In this document: piece by piece, positions 25,073 through 36,555 of the stretch
Numbering within the stretch: the stretch's first letter is position 1
Layout of the letters: each line of letters begins with the position of its first letter
Source of the DNA: Aselliscus stoliczkanus
Lineage: Eukaryota > Chordata > Mammalia > Chiroptera > Hipposideridae
Direction: 5' to 3'
Length of the DNA: 64,000 nucleotides
NCBI GenBank assembly: GCA_033961575.1
Contig: CM066737.1
Span: forward strand, 52,242,771-52,306,770
Position numbers and translations under genes: made by a program
Notes under the pieces: generated by a model
The model's database searches: none
The model's input: only the letters and a program-made list of their open reading frames with translations
What the model was told of the DNA's origin: nothing

Positions 25073-27620
25073 ATTCTGGGTGGCTAGGTGCTCAGCTAAA
25101 ATGTCAGGGTTCTAGCACTTAGTGAAGAATGGGAGAATCGAAATTGGGGGACAATTAGCCGTCACTTTTAAGTGCAAACCCATGTCAATGCAGGAGAGGT
25201 TCTGATCCAATCTGAATAACGTTATGACTCCTGGCTTAAAAATAATGAGACTGTACCTCAGTAGTTTTGATTCTGAAAACTTTTAAATCTGATTAATTTG
25301 GTTTGGGGTTGTTTGACTTCCAGCCTCCATACCTCAATATACTTCTGAGTTTCTCTCAAACAAACTGCCAGAGTTGCTCCATTTCCCCAATCAGTGACAC
25401 CAAGCTAGAGTTGGAATTTAACATTTTGTTTAACTTATGCCTATATTTATCCTGGCCAAGAAACCAGGGTCATTCAGTATGTTTATGCCCTAGTCCTGAA
25501 ATGACTCACTTTCTTTCTTTCCTAATAAAGTCACTGACACCTGTAGCTGAAACAAACTTTCACAGGGGCATTCATATTGCATGCCCTGGAACCCCAGTGC
25601 TTTCTTCCTGATGGAGAAAAAATTTGGCATATGATAAATACAATCCTTTCTATCGACTATGTAATTTCAACCCAGACTTTCTTTTGATTGTCCATATAAC
25701 TATTCCTAAATCTCAAATAGCTTGGTCATTACAACTCGTTGATCATTGTAAATGGCCTTTCAGTATTTCTGGGGGTATCATTGCTCTCGTAAGGCCAAGG
25801 TGGATGCCATACTTTTCAAGAGATGGTAGGTAGACACACAATTGATCTGTTTTTGTCATGCAACAAAAAATATTGCTGAAAAGTCGCAGTTCTTTCAAGG
25901 TGCCATACAAACCAAGCATATGGCTGGCTCACTGAGTGTCCGTCCTTACAGAGCATTTTGTACTAGCTCTGTGTGCTGCCTTGAGCAACTCAGACCAAAA
26001 AAAAATTGCACAGTCATGCCTGGGTGCTTTCCAGTTGCTAATGGCTTTGGTTGCTTTAACAACCTTCTTCTCAGACACTGCACTGGGACAGGCCCACTTT
26101 TATCCCATATAAGCTCTCTCCTCCTGCAACCACACTGCTGCTCTATTTTTCATACCACAATCATCATTATTCTTTATACTAAATAATAGTGATTTTTTTT
26201 TGAAGTATAACATTCATAGGGGTTTTGTACTGCAAAATAACAACCTAGAGAAATGCTTTGGTGGAAGAGGTTGGGATGGAACTTACAGTGCTGATTTAAA
26301 CTCCATATTTGACCTCAGGGGAAGATTCTTTCTTACTGTGAACTTATCTACAGAGGTCACAATGGAGTAGATTCAGTAAACACACTCAATGACCTGCTGT
26401 ACCCTGCCCAGTTTGATTTCTCTTTGGGCATCCAGTAGACCCAGAATATATACCATCTGGGCCTTGGGAAAGAGTAGATGGTTTTTGACTTGACAAAATG
26501 CTATTTGTTAGGTACAATTTTGTTTTCAGTAAGACCTTGCTGTTTGGACAAAATGGAGGGTAGGGGTAGAGAGTTGATATAAAGGGAAAATAACTCACGG
26601 GATTGAGTGGGTGTTTTTACCCAATAAGAAATGGACATTAAGAGGTAAAGTTGTTTTCCAGGTGAAGGTCAGAAGTAAGTCTTCGTAAGGCATGGAGATG
26701 TGTTTGAAACTTGACGCTCTATGAGCTCTGAAAACTAGAACTTTGTTCCACTTATTTTGACTAACCCCTCATTGATCATGACTTTCAAAAGATTGGGTGA
26801 ACACGAACTGTCAATGACATTAACACCTTAAATTGCAAGCATTTTGTAGCTGAGTGCCTGTCTCTCTGACCCCACTTTTTTATTGATTTGGAAAACATAA
26901 CATTATTTGAACTGGTTGGCTCCAGATCTGTGAAGTGTTTGGATCCAAATCGTGAATTGCCCCAAATGAGGCAAATTAGTTTTTCTTTGGTCTTTAAGAA
27001 AAATCTTGTTGAGAGTTTTATCTAATAATATACAAAAGGACAATTCAGCTTTAGGTCTTTGTATCTTTCCTTTCAGTGGAATAAAATGAAAGCACAAAAG
27101 CTATCTGTCCTCTCTCTACCAGGCAGGCAGGGCAATAGAGTAGTGTTAGCAAATCAATAAATAGAACACTAACCCTATTGAACGCATTACAGTTCTTTCT
27201 GCTTCTGTATTTTGGGCTTCTTCATCTCTCTCACATTTCTCAAGTATAGCTCCTCTTCAGATGTTGTCTTGAATAACCGGAACCTCTTTTTAAAAAGCAA
27301 ATTAATATCTAACAATCTTCCTCCCCCAGCACCCTTTATGAGAGAGGCTCTACCCTCCTCCCAAGCCCTCTTTTTTCTTAGCAACCCACGTCTAATACAT
27401 TCTTGTCACTTTGTATGCCATTGTCACGGTAGATTTTAAAGGTTTCTTGAAGTGCTCCATCAGTAAAGCACTGTGTCCTCCCATTCCCTGTAATCAGATG
27501 TTGAGTCTCACAATGGTCAGCTGTAGGTACTGAAGAGGATAGAATGACAGTCTTTGAAACTTGCTTTCCTCTCAAAATTTTAGAGAGCCTATGACAAAAA
27601 GAGGATGTTTGTCTTGAGGT
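25073..27620. other. unique-looking DNA
   Basis: No clear repeat, gene or RNA. Short frames (25303-25611 +, 25842-26186 +) show no conserved domain. Confidence 0.5.
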
Positions 27621-27622
27621 AC

Positions 27623-27672
27623 AGATACCCCAGGGCAAACATTCTCATTGAACCATAGCAAGTATTTACTGA
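27623..27672 (+). repeat. 50-bp duplicated segment, copy 1 (probable source)
   Basis: Identical to 28992-29041 except one A/G change. Its right side runs on into L2-like sequence (GAACACCAGTTACAGGTATA, to about 27730), so this copy is in the ancestral context. Confidence 0.95.
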
Positions 27673-28185
27673 ACACCAGTTACAGGTATAGCACTGAGCT
27701 AGGTACTGGAGCATAAGTTATTGGTAACTGTTTATCTCCATCTGATAGCCATACCTGTAGTCTGTAAGTCAGTTCTCTTTGTCCCCAGAGGAGTAAAGTC
27801 GTCCCAAAAGTAAAGATAAAATTTATAAAATTATTAAATTTTATTTATATATAAATAAATAAAATATTCTACAAAATTAGAAATATAAGACAGGCATGGC
27901 ATGGTCCCCATTTTGGATGCTCTATTTTCAGCTTAGGAAAGGGAAAAATGCACTGCAAATTCTAAGAGTAAACTGTCCACCTTATGAACCATCAAATGAT
28001 AGGGCTAGAAAGGACCTTTAATTATCACCTAGTACAACTGTGGTTTCAAACCATGGACCGTTAAGCCCTAAGATACAGCACTATGATTCAAAGGCTGCTT
28101 CTCTGTCCTTCTTGCCTCCATACCTTTCAGCTGGTGGCATCGATTTTGCCTGTGTAACAAAGATTTCATAGCTTTCAAAAATTTG
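27673..28185. other. L2-like remnant, then AT-rich DNA
   Basis: L2-like to about 27730. At 27820-27875 there is an AT-rich, partly self-complementary run. Otherwise nothing recognised. Confidence 0.4.
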
Positions 28186-28660
28186 CAAGCCATAAATCTA
28201 GTTCAACCCTTATCATGTTACAGATGAAGAAGCAGAGTCCCGGAAAGGGAAGGGAACTTGGTTGTGGGTTCACAGTCAATTATAAACTGCAACCCTCAGC
28301 TTTCTGGTCCATTTGACCATGCCACCTATCAGCCTAGCAGCAGACACTTCTAAAATATCTGAGTGACCAGCTGTCCTTGAAAGAGTCACTTGTCTCAGAA
28401 GCAGGAGGAAGTTGCTTTGGGTTATCCTGAGCCAAGTGCATAGGTTCTGAGTTACTCCAGGCCAAAGAGAAAGGTCAATGGGTGATATTGTTCAGCCTCC
28501 CATTTTTCTGTCCCCAAATGGATCCTCGTTCTTCACATGGATATAAGACGACCTAGCTGATGAAATCGTGAAGATTAATTGTGATCATACATGCAAAGTG
28601 TCTGGCATATAGTAAGTGTTAAATAAAGGGTAGATATTAATAATATAGCTATTTCTTTGG
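28186..28660. repeat. MIR remnants
   Basis: Antisense piece at about 28186-28320 (GTTACAGATGAAGAAGCAGA, GTTCACAGTCAATTATAA) and sense 3' piece at about 28560-28650 (GTGTCTGGCATATAGTAAGT). Confidence 0.6.
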
Positions 28661-28991
28661 GACATACAGCATTATATTTTATTGATGTGGCTGCCAATTA
28701 TTATATAGGCAAAGAAAATGAGGATTTGTAAATCAGAATCCAGGTTCAGGATGAGTAACCTGGTTTATCAGATGAATACCAATTTGACATATTATTTGGT
28801 GGAGTCAAGGCACAACCTTCACTTCTCAGGGAGCCTGGCAAGGTTTGGCAATTCTAATGTGCCCCACTGTGCCAGGACAGATAGCTAAACGGAGAGTGTG
28901 GTGCTAGGTTTTATTTTTGTGTCTTTTTTAAATCAAAGGTCTGGAAAATACTGTTCTTTGCTTTGCCCCTCATAATCTGACTGGCACATTT

Positions 28992-29041
28992 AGATACCCC
29001 AGGGCAAACATTCTCGTTGAACCATAGCAAGTATTTACTGA
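28992..29041 (+). repeat. 50-bp duplicated segment, copy 2
   Basis: Direct repeat of 27623-27672, 1369 bp downstream, 49 of 50 bases the same. It has no A-tail, inverted end or flanking duplication. The L2 context of copy 1 stops at both edges. Confidence 0.95.
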
Positions 29042-29677
29042 GAAAATTGTCAAAAGGGATGGTTGTTTTTCTTAGATAAATTCAATTCTCAAAAAAACAA
29101 AAATGCAAATGAAATTCCCTCATTTGGAATTAACATACTCATAATCACTACAAGAAAACCTAAATAGGAAGAACCCTCTATTTGGGAGAAATGGCCTGAG
29201 AGACATCACTGATGGCATTGCCTAGTTGTTTGGAGCATGTGTTTCATATTTAGTCTCTGTGACTTTAGCTGGGGAATTTTCCAAGGCAAAGGTTACATTT
29301 TGGGCATGCACTTCAAAGATCCACTTGTTTGCACTCCCATCCCAATCTCTGTCACACACAGTTTATTTCCTTCTAAAGGCATATGTGCTTTCCTTTGGGT
29401 TTCTGACTTATTAATAGATTATTTCAATTCCAGTCCCACTGTGCTACTTCCTCTTGGATTAAAGCCCCTCTTCTCTCAATGGCTTTCTCTCATATGAACA
29501 GTGGTCCTGACTTATTAAAGGTTAAATAATTTACCCCAGATTTCCTAATTAGAAAGTCATTCAGAGCCAAGAGTGGAACCTAGGCAATGTGATCTTAGAA
29601 TTTGGGCGCTTGACCCCTATGCTGTATTGTTCAGGAATTTCAAAAGCAAGAGGAATCATCTCATGGCTGGTGGGATC
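29042..29677. other. mostly unique DNA with a MIR remnant
   Basis: An antisense MIR-like piece lies at about 29505-29640 (GCCAAGAGTGGAACC, GGGCGCTTGACCCCTATGC). The rest is unrecognised. Confidence 0.45.
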
Positions 29678-29692
29678 AAGAATTAGTTTGCA

Positions 29693-29806
29693 GGGCCGGC
29701 CGAGTGGCACAGTAGTTAAGCGCTGGCTTGGGAAGCCAGCGGCTCCAGTTCGGTCCTACATATGAGGGCCAGTGACACTGCCCTCAAAATAAATAAATAA
29801 ATAAAA
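29693..29806 (+). mobile_element. GGCCGGCC SINE, short form
   Basis: Short unit with an (AAAT)n tail. 15-bp duplication AAGAATTAGTTTGCA / AAGAATTAATTTGCA at 29678-29692 and 29807-29821. Confidence 0.95.
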
Positions 29807-29821
29807 AAGAATTAATTTGCA

Positions 29822-30280
29822 GAGGAGACAGCAATTGGCCTTGAGGGATGGATACGATTTTTGACACAAATGAAGCAATGGAGTAATATGAGTGTGTCAT
29901 ACAGAAAGAAAAGCATGGGGTAAAATGTGGGCCAGGGTACTTAGTTTGGCTGGAATATGGGATCATTTGAAGGGGAGATTAGAAGATGACTTCTTAAATG
30001 GTGTTGGGATTATGTTATGGAATACCTGTTTTGACAAAATGAATTTATACTTATTAGTTCAGTAAGCAACTGAAGGTTCTTGCTTTCTTCCTTCTTCCCC
30101 TTTCCTTCCTTCTTTCCTTCCCATTTTCTCCACTTGCCTCCTAAAAAATATAAGTGCTTTGTAGAATAACAATTAATATCTAAAAACTTACCACCTGAAA
30201 GCCCCTCAAAAGAGATAATTCATGTTAATATCTTCCAGATGTTTCTCCCATGGAAATATATACATATAAATATTCCATGT
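29822..30280. other. unique-looking DNA with a CT-rich tract
   Basis: A pyrimidine tract of TTCC/CTTC units lies at about 30085-30125. Nothing else recognised. Confidence 0.5.
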
Positions 30281-30683
30281 TGTGGAAGACAGAATTCTAA
30301 GATTCCTGCTCACTGCCTATATGTCATACATAATCCCCTCCCCTTGAGTGTTAGCAGACCTGTGAATAGATGTTCTGTCACTCCTTTGATTACGTTATGT
30401 TATATGGCAAAGGTGATGAGATAGTTATCATTGTGTAAGGATTTCCAGCTGGTTTTGAAGGAGAATCTTTGTGTTGTGAAAGTGTCATGTGGCTAGGACC
30501 TGAGAGAAGCCTCTAGGGGCTGAGAATGACCAGTAGCAGCCAGCAAGACATCAGGGACCTCAGTCCTAAAACCACAAGGAACTGAATTCTGCCAATCAGT
30601 GATGAGCTTGGGTCACAGACCTGTCTTATACTGTGATTTCAACCTGGTGAGTATATTAACTATATTTTCTGTACTTTTGTTTC

Positions 30684-30768
30684 ACTGATGGTAACCACTT
30701 TGAGCACCTCTTGTAATTAAGAACTCAAACATGACTTGTATTCATTGTTTGTTATCGATATATGTATA
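30684..30768 (+). mobile_element. TA-flanked DNA transposon with HFEHLL tail (copy 3, fragment)
   Basis: Contains TDGNHFEHLL followed by a stop at about 30690-30722 and the following ATGACTTGTATTCAT block. Both inverted ends are missing; the right side is cut by the L1. Confidence 0.7.
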
Positions 30769-31099
30769 TATATAAAAGTTCATTGGAGTGACAATTGTTC
30801 GTAAAGTTACATAGGTTTTAGGTGTACAATTCTGCAATACATCATCTATTTATCACATTGTGTTCACCACCCAGAGTCAGTCCTCTTTCCATCACCATAT
30901 ATTTGATCTCTTTTACCCTCATCTACCACCCTCTCCCCCCAACCCTCTGGTAACCACTAAACTATTGTCTGTGTCTATGAGTTTTTGTTTCTTCATTTGT
31001 TTGTCTTGTTCCTTTGTTGTTTTCGGTTTCCACATATCAGTGAAATCATATGGTTCTCGACTTATTCTGTGTGACTTATTTCACTTAGCATAATAGTCT

Positions 31100-31705
31100 T
31101 AAGATCCATCCATGTTGCAAATGGCATTATTTCATCTTTTCTTATGGCAGAGTAGTATTCAATTGTGTATATATACCACTTTTCTTTGTTCAGTCATCTA
31201 TCGAAGGACACTTGGGTTGTTTCCATGTGTTGGCCACCATAAATAAAGCTGCAATGAACATCGGAGCATATATATCTTTATGGATAAATGTTTTCAGATT
31301 TTTGGGGGTGGATATGGCTGGGTCATATGGTAAATCTATTCTTAATTTTTTGAGGAGACGCCCCCACACTGCCTTCCATAGCGGATGCACAAATTTACAT
31401 TCCCACCAACAGTGTATGAAGGTTCCTTTTTCTCCACAACCTCTCCAACACTTGTTATTCCTTGTCTTGTTGATGACAGCCATTCTAACTGGTGTGAAGT
31501 GATACCTCATTTTGATTTTTTTTTTGAGGTCGGTGTCACTGGCCCTCATATGTGGGACCCGAACCAGGGCCGCTGGCTTCCCAAGCCAGCGCTTAACCCC
31601 CGCGCCACTCAGCCGGCCCTCATTGTGATTTTTATTTGCATTACTCTGATAATTAATGATGTTGAGCATTTTTTTATATGCCTAGTGCCCATTTATATGT
31701 ATTAT
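31100..31705 (-). pseudogene. L1 ORF2 C-terminal fragment
   Basis: The - strand frame contains [35 protein letters not shown] and [20 protein letters not shown], the conserved C-terminal segment with the CxxxC...HCxxxC cysteine motif. It is better preserved than the copy at 1-4980. The SINE breaks the upstream frame. No endonuclease or reverse transcriptase domain is present. Confidence 0.88.
31521..31620 (-). mobile_element. GGCCGGCC SINE, short form
   Basis: Antisense short unit within the L1. Duplication CTCATTTTGATTTTT / CTCATTGTGATTTTT at 31506-31520 and 31619-31633. Confidence 0.93.
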
Positions 31706-31709
31706 TGAT

Positions 31710-32160
31710 GCTTTGGCACCTGGGGCTTGCTGTCTAGGAAAGACTGCCCCTTTGAAGGCTAGCCAGTTTTAGAGCAAATAACTTGCCCAAGAGGGTTCCT
31801 TCCATGTACAAACCAACCAATGCATACACCTTATCTGAACCACTCCATCTATCTGGGTCTTGTCTCCAAGAGGCAATTTTCCTCTGTCCTAATCATCTCA
31901 GGCCCAGACAACTAGTGACAGCTCCTATACCCTGGACCCTTCTGAAATCACTCAAATGAGCCAATCCTAAACCTGCTTACTCTGCTTTGTCTTGGAAACT
32001 GTAATAAAGGCTCTTGTCCATGTTTACCCCTCATTTATGCCTCCTGGTGCTTCCCCATGCTGTGTGCTGTGTCCTTCGTCTTGGAACCAGTAATAACAAA
32101 GTATCTTTTCAATGGCTGCCACCATGCCTGATTGATAATAAAACCTACATCTAAAAACAG
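31710..32160 (+). repeat. possible solo LTR
   Basis: Placed between the L1 and the rest of the LTR-like repeat. It has a CCAATC-containing upstream part, a polyadenylation-like GTAATAAAGG near 32001 and a downstream C/T/G-rich part (CTCCTGGTGCTTCC, GTGTCCTTCGTCTTGG), an arrangement like class I endogenous retrovirus LTRs. Termini and target duplication could not be fixed, and no coding sequence is present. Confidence 0.35.
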
Positions 32161-32384
32161 TGAGAGGGAGGCCCTTAGCAGCAGTTAAATCATGTTTGAA
32201 CTCCTGGATGATGGAAGCTGTGACTTAATAAATTTGTGTTGTTTTAAGCTGCTAAATTTATGGAAATTTGTAATGTAGCAATAGAAAACTAATACACATG
32301 TAAAATTTATATTTAAACGTATCATATTCTTTTCTAACCTATGTTTTTCATCTATTATAGCATATGTATATGTTAATGTATGTG

Positions 32385-32490
32385 CAGGTATATAGATATA
32401 AAGGTATAAATAAGTATAGATATAGATCTATATCTATAGGTATAGATAGATATAGAGATTAGAGATAGAGATAGTGATAGAGATACCATT
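32385..32490. repeat. (TATAGA)/(GATA)-type simple repeat
   Basis: Imperfect ATAGATATAGAGATAGAGAT-like tract with an internal AGATCTATATCT palindrome. Confidence 0.85.
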
Positions 32491-32620
32491 GAGAGGTCCT
32501 CAGTAAAAGAATGAAACACTTGGAGATGAGGATTTAAACAGAAGTAAAATACAGTTGAGTTGAGAGAAGCAAGAGTTGGGGAAAAACTGGCAGGAGATCA
32601 TAGTAATTATCTGGGTTGGT

Positions 32621-32750
32621 GGTTCTCAACCTTGGAATCACACAGAACAATTTTTTAAAATACTGATACCTGAGATTCATCACCTTCAGATATTTTGATT
32701 TAATGATCTAGGGTATAACATGGGTGCTTTAAAATCTCCCCAGAATGAGA
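32621..32750 (+). repeat. MER5-like hAT fragment
   Basis: Starts TGGTGGTTCTCAACCTTGGA; the interior CTGATACCTGAGATTCATC follows MER5A order. A SINE follows at its right side. Confidence 0.55.
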
Positions 32751-32852
32751 GGATCGGCCGAGTGGCGTGGTGGTTAAGTGCTGGCCTTGAAGCCAGCGGC
32801 CCCGGTTCGGTCCCACATATGAGGGCCAGTGACACTGCCCTCAAAAAAAAAA
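32751..32852 (+). mobile_element. GGCCGGCC SINE, short form
   Basis: TCGGCCGAGTGGCGTGG head and CACTGCCCTC plus A-tail. The target duplication is not clear (AGAATGAGAGGA versus AGAAGTAGCTGGA). Confidence 0.92.
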
Positions 32853-34940
32853 GAAGTAGCTGGAGAGTGCCATCTTGAATTACAGTGGTCACTGAAATAG
32901 AAAAGGAGGGATGTGTGAAAAACACATTGTTGAAGAAAGAAGTAAGAAGACTAGTAGTCTTCCTGCTCATCTTGTTTTTGTTGTGATTTGGTTAGCTTGT
33001 TTGTTTTGAATTAGATTTCTGCTCATCTCATTAGTATTATTAGAATAATTTTCATGGGGAGATAGAAACTTAAGGCTGGCTCTGCATCCATGGAGTGGTA
33101 GCAGTGTTATGGAAGTCTCAAGGAGCATTCCAGGCACAGAGAATGGCTTGAGTTATTTCAAAGGTGAGAATTAGTGTTCCAGGCACCAGCGTGAAATTGA
33201 TGGTTGACTCAGTTAGTGAAGTTAGAGTAATGGGCCTGCCACACAGAGGTATTCTCATTCCTTGAAAAGAAGGTGGATGAACTGATTTTTCAAAATGGTA
33301 GGTGAGGAAGATGACCTGAGTGCAACATGAAGAAAATGTATAGAAACTAGAATCCAGGAAGCTTAAAGGCTGTTGCAGTGAGCAAAGCGTGAGAGAATGG
33401 AGCCTGTTATTAGTCAGAGCAGTGGAAAGGGAGAGGAGCAGGTCAAATCAAAAGATCTTCCTGAAGAAAAAGCAAATTTGAAGGACATACTGGATGTGGG
33501 AGTAAAGGATGGAAAGGGTTGCAAGCTTTGGGCTCGGTAGGATAGTGGTAAGGAATTTGATCAAAAGCTATCTATTTTGGCACTGTGGTTAGAGGATGAG
33601 TAAACTGGTTTATTAGATTTCAGGTGTTCTTGGGTATCACTGAAGGCAGCTGAATAATAAGAGAACTCATCCACTGTAGACACTCCCTTGCCCAGGGTGA
33701 ATGGATGAGGGATCATTTTCACAAGCCAAACATGGTACAAATAAACTAGTTTAAAATATTTTACTTACTTCTCACTCTCTATAAAGGGGAGAACTCCTTT
33801 TGGACAATTGCGTGAAGTGAGAATTAGCAATGCCAGCAGTCAATGAAGAGACTACACATTTTTCCCCTTTATACACCCCCAAGGTAGAACTTTCTGGGGC
33901 TGTATCTGGTTGTGATTCATATTTTTGGCTGTGCTTCAAGGCTTGGCACGTGACATGTAAGCTGGTCACTTGTAGCTAGAGCAGCAGATGGTCGTTCCTC
34001 CCTCCCTTAAATGGCCAAGTCTGCCCTAAATCCTTAGGAGTGTAAATAATTTACTCTCTATTCTACCGAGCCCAGTTAATATTACTTCTCAAAATACCCC
34101 TGCCTAGTGCTCTTATATTTACTTATACTTTTCTTGCCAAAGTCTTCTAAATATCCCTTCTGATATTTATTTTATTGGTAGAAATATTGGCCTGACACAA
34201 ACTCTGAAGTAAATTGTAAAGGATAAGAGCGTCTTTAGTGAGCCCAATGGGTTTTTTTTTAAGTACAACTGTCCCCCTCCCTTGGGGGAGTTTTGTACCA
34301 GAAACAACCATGTGAGATCCTGCTTTCCATCAAGGGTTTATTGGTTAATGAGGTCTGTGGCTGGTGTGGTTTTCCTGTGTTTAGCTTTTGGAACTTTCAG
34401 AGACAGTTGCTTGGAATAGAGAGCTGACAGAATTATTGCCCAGCAAACTTGCTGGCCACAGCCCACAAGACTCCACCAACACTGATGAATTGTATGACTG
34501 ATTCAGTGAATAGAACAAGTATCTGAAGAGGCAGAGTGAAGAGCTGTTGGCATCTTGTTCTGCTATCTGAAGAAATCTGCAAGGCTTCTCATTTAAGTCT
34601 TCATTTTTCTATTTCCTTTCATGTTAAGTTTTCTTGTCCTTCTTCAAGTGCCTGAACAAGAACTGCTGGGCAACCACGGCCTCAGGATGAGGACACTGGA
34701 GTGGAACTTTGGGACTTAGCGCCAGCCCCCTCCCCAGTTTTCTTGTGGCAGAGGGGACCCTTTTAATGAAAACCTACAGTAACAGAACATGACCAAATTC
34801 CACTTTACTCTTGCAGTCCAGCCGTTCAAGATACTTAGCAACACGTAGAACAATCCTTTGCATTTGTATAAACTTTAGAAATTTTAAGAAGTACTCTCAT
34901 ATTATCACATTTGAGACTTATATCACCTCTACAAGTTGTC
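32853..34940. other. unique-looking DNA
   Basis: No repeat or gene recognised over about 2.1 kb. Confidence 0.5.
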
Positions 34941-35330
34941 ATATCAATTAGCTGTCACTATGTAACAAACCACCCTAAAACTCAGTGGCTTAAAAACAAC
35001 ATTTATTATTTCTTGCCAGTCTGTAGGTATGCTGGGCATTGGGCAGTCTAAGTTGGGCTCAGTCATGAGTCTGTGGTAAGCTGGGGGTTGCCTAGTCTAG
35101 GCTAAGAATGGCTATGCCTCACATGTTCCTCCTCCTCCTCCTAGAACCATGGACTAGCTTGGGCATGTTATTTTCACAGTTAAAGCAGAGATGCAAGAGT
35201 AAGCTGAAACAATGTCTTTTAAGTCCTGGGCTTGTAAGTAACTCACTGTTATTTCCATATCATCCAATTTGCCAATTACATTATCAAACCCAGAGTCAAT
35301 GAATGAGAGATATACTTCACCTCTTTGGTG
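34941..35330. repeat. old interspersed repeat, family not assigned
   Basis: TAGCTGTCACTATGTAACAA, ACCACCCTAAAACTCAGTGG and CTTAAAAACAACATTTATTA is a widespread mammalian repeat start. The right part is decayed. Confidence 0.5.
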
Positions 35331-35429
35331 GGGAAAGAAAACAAAACAGTCAAGTGGCACAGATAGAGGAGGGACAAAGAACTGGATCAATAATGCAATC
35401 TTCCACGGGTATATGGGGCAGATATGACC

Positions 35430-35570
35430 ATTCTCATTTTACAGATGAGAAACCTGAGACCCAGAGAATGGAAATGATTTGCCCAAGATCACACAGAAAA
35501 TTCAGGCAGTGCTGGAATGCAAACCCAACTCTCATGTCTTCTAATTCTCTCTCCTTTTTGCCACACCGAA
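35430..35570 (-). repeat. MIR
   Basis: CATTTTACAGATGAGAAACC then GATTTGCCCAAGATCACACA is the antisense MIR core. Confidence 0.85.
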
Positions 35571-35827
35571 GTCCATGATTCCATAACATATGTCCTATAA
35601 GGTCCATGACTCTTTTCTCTTCAAGGATGAATCTTCATGGCCTCGTGCTTTTTTTTTTCTCTCTCTTATCCCATTTGGATTTGATCCATGTTATCACAAT
35701 AGTCATCACCATCTACTCCACTATTTGGACCTATTTCGGGGTGGAAGATGGATGAAGTTCTCCCACTGAAACACACAAATGTCAATTTTCCTGTACCTGA
35801 AAGAGACATAGCAATCTCTCCATTTTT

Positions 35828-36189
35828 TTAAAAAAAATTTCATTGGGTAGCAGTGTGTTTTTTCCAGGACCCTTCAGCTCCAAGTCAAGTCTTTGTCCTT
35901 CAATCTAGTTGTGGAGGGTACAGGTTAGCTCCAAGTCCAATCATTGTTTTCAACCTATTTGTGGGGGGCACAACTCACCATCCCATGTGGGAATCGAACT
36001 GGCAACCTGGTTGTTAAGAGCACGCACTCTAACCAACTGAGGCATCCAGCAGCTCACTGGCAGCTCAGCTCAAGTCATTGTATTCAATCTACTTGTGGAG
36101 GGTGCAGCTCACTGGCAAATGTGGGAATCGAACTGGCAGCCTTGTTATTCAGAGCATGTGCTCTAACCAACTGAGCCACCTGGCCACCC
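35828..36189 (-). mobile_element. dimeric tRNA-derived SINE (Rhin-1-like)
   Basis: Antisense copy with two tRNA-like units, each with GGGAATCGAACTGGCA (B-box complement) and CTCTAACCAACTGAG (A-box side). Ends GGCCACCCC. 16-bp duplication CAATCTCTCCATTTTT at 35812-35827 and 36190-36205. Confidence 0.88.
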
Positions 36190-36349
36190 CAATCTCTCCA
36201 TTTTTAATAAAGAGATATTTTTTAAAAAATCCAAAGATCATATGGTAGTTGGACCAGAGTAACCTTAATCTCCAACATATTCCCATTTTGAAGAATGGGA
36301 GTATTATAATCACCTAAAATCTATCAACATTCTTATTGCTGACTCCAAT

Positions 36350-36555
36350 GTTAATCTTTATTTAGTGCTTATTGTGTGCCCAGCATTGTGCCAAGCACTT
36401 AACTAAACATTATTTTATTTAATTTTCACTTATGAGGTAGGATGCATTATACCCATTTTATGGATGAGATAACTAAAACTTAGAGTTAAGAAACTTGCCA
36501 AATGTCAACGCTAAAAATCATTCAAGCCCAGGCAGTCTAGCTCTACAGCCCATAT
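36350..36555 (-). repeat. MIR
   Basis: TTAGTGCTTATTGTGTGCCC, AGCATTGTGCCAAGCACTTA, CCCATTTTATGGATGAGATA and AACTTGCCAAATGTCA follow the MIR reverse complement over nearly full length. Confidence 0.88.

Larger units (their letters stand above)
30769..31709 (-). mobile_element. L1 3' part, 5'-truncated
   Basis: Antisense L1 with 3'UTR (30769 to about 31080) and the end of ORF2. It is split by a short SINE at 31521-31620. It is 5'-truncated near 31709, where the ORF2 similarity stops. Confidence 0.92.
30281..32305 (+). repeat. old LTR-like (MaLR-type) element, heavily interrupted
   Basis: Left part 30281-30665 (GTTGTGGAAGACAGAATTCT through TGATTTCAACCTGGTGAG) continues at about 32165-32305 (AGCTGCTAAATTTATGG, then AATAGAAAACTAATAC), the order found in mammalian MaLR-type LTRs. 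In between lie a DNA transposon piece, an antisense L1 with a SINE, and a possible solo LTR. No viral gene is present. Family assignment is from recalled motifs only. Confidence 0.5.
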
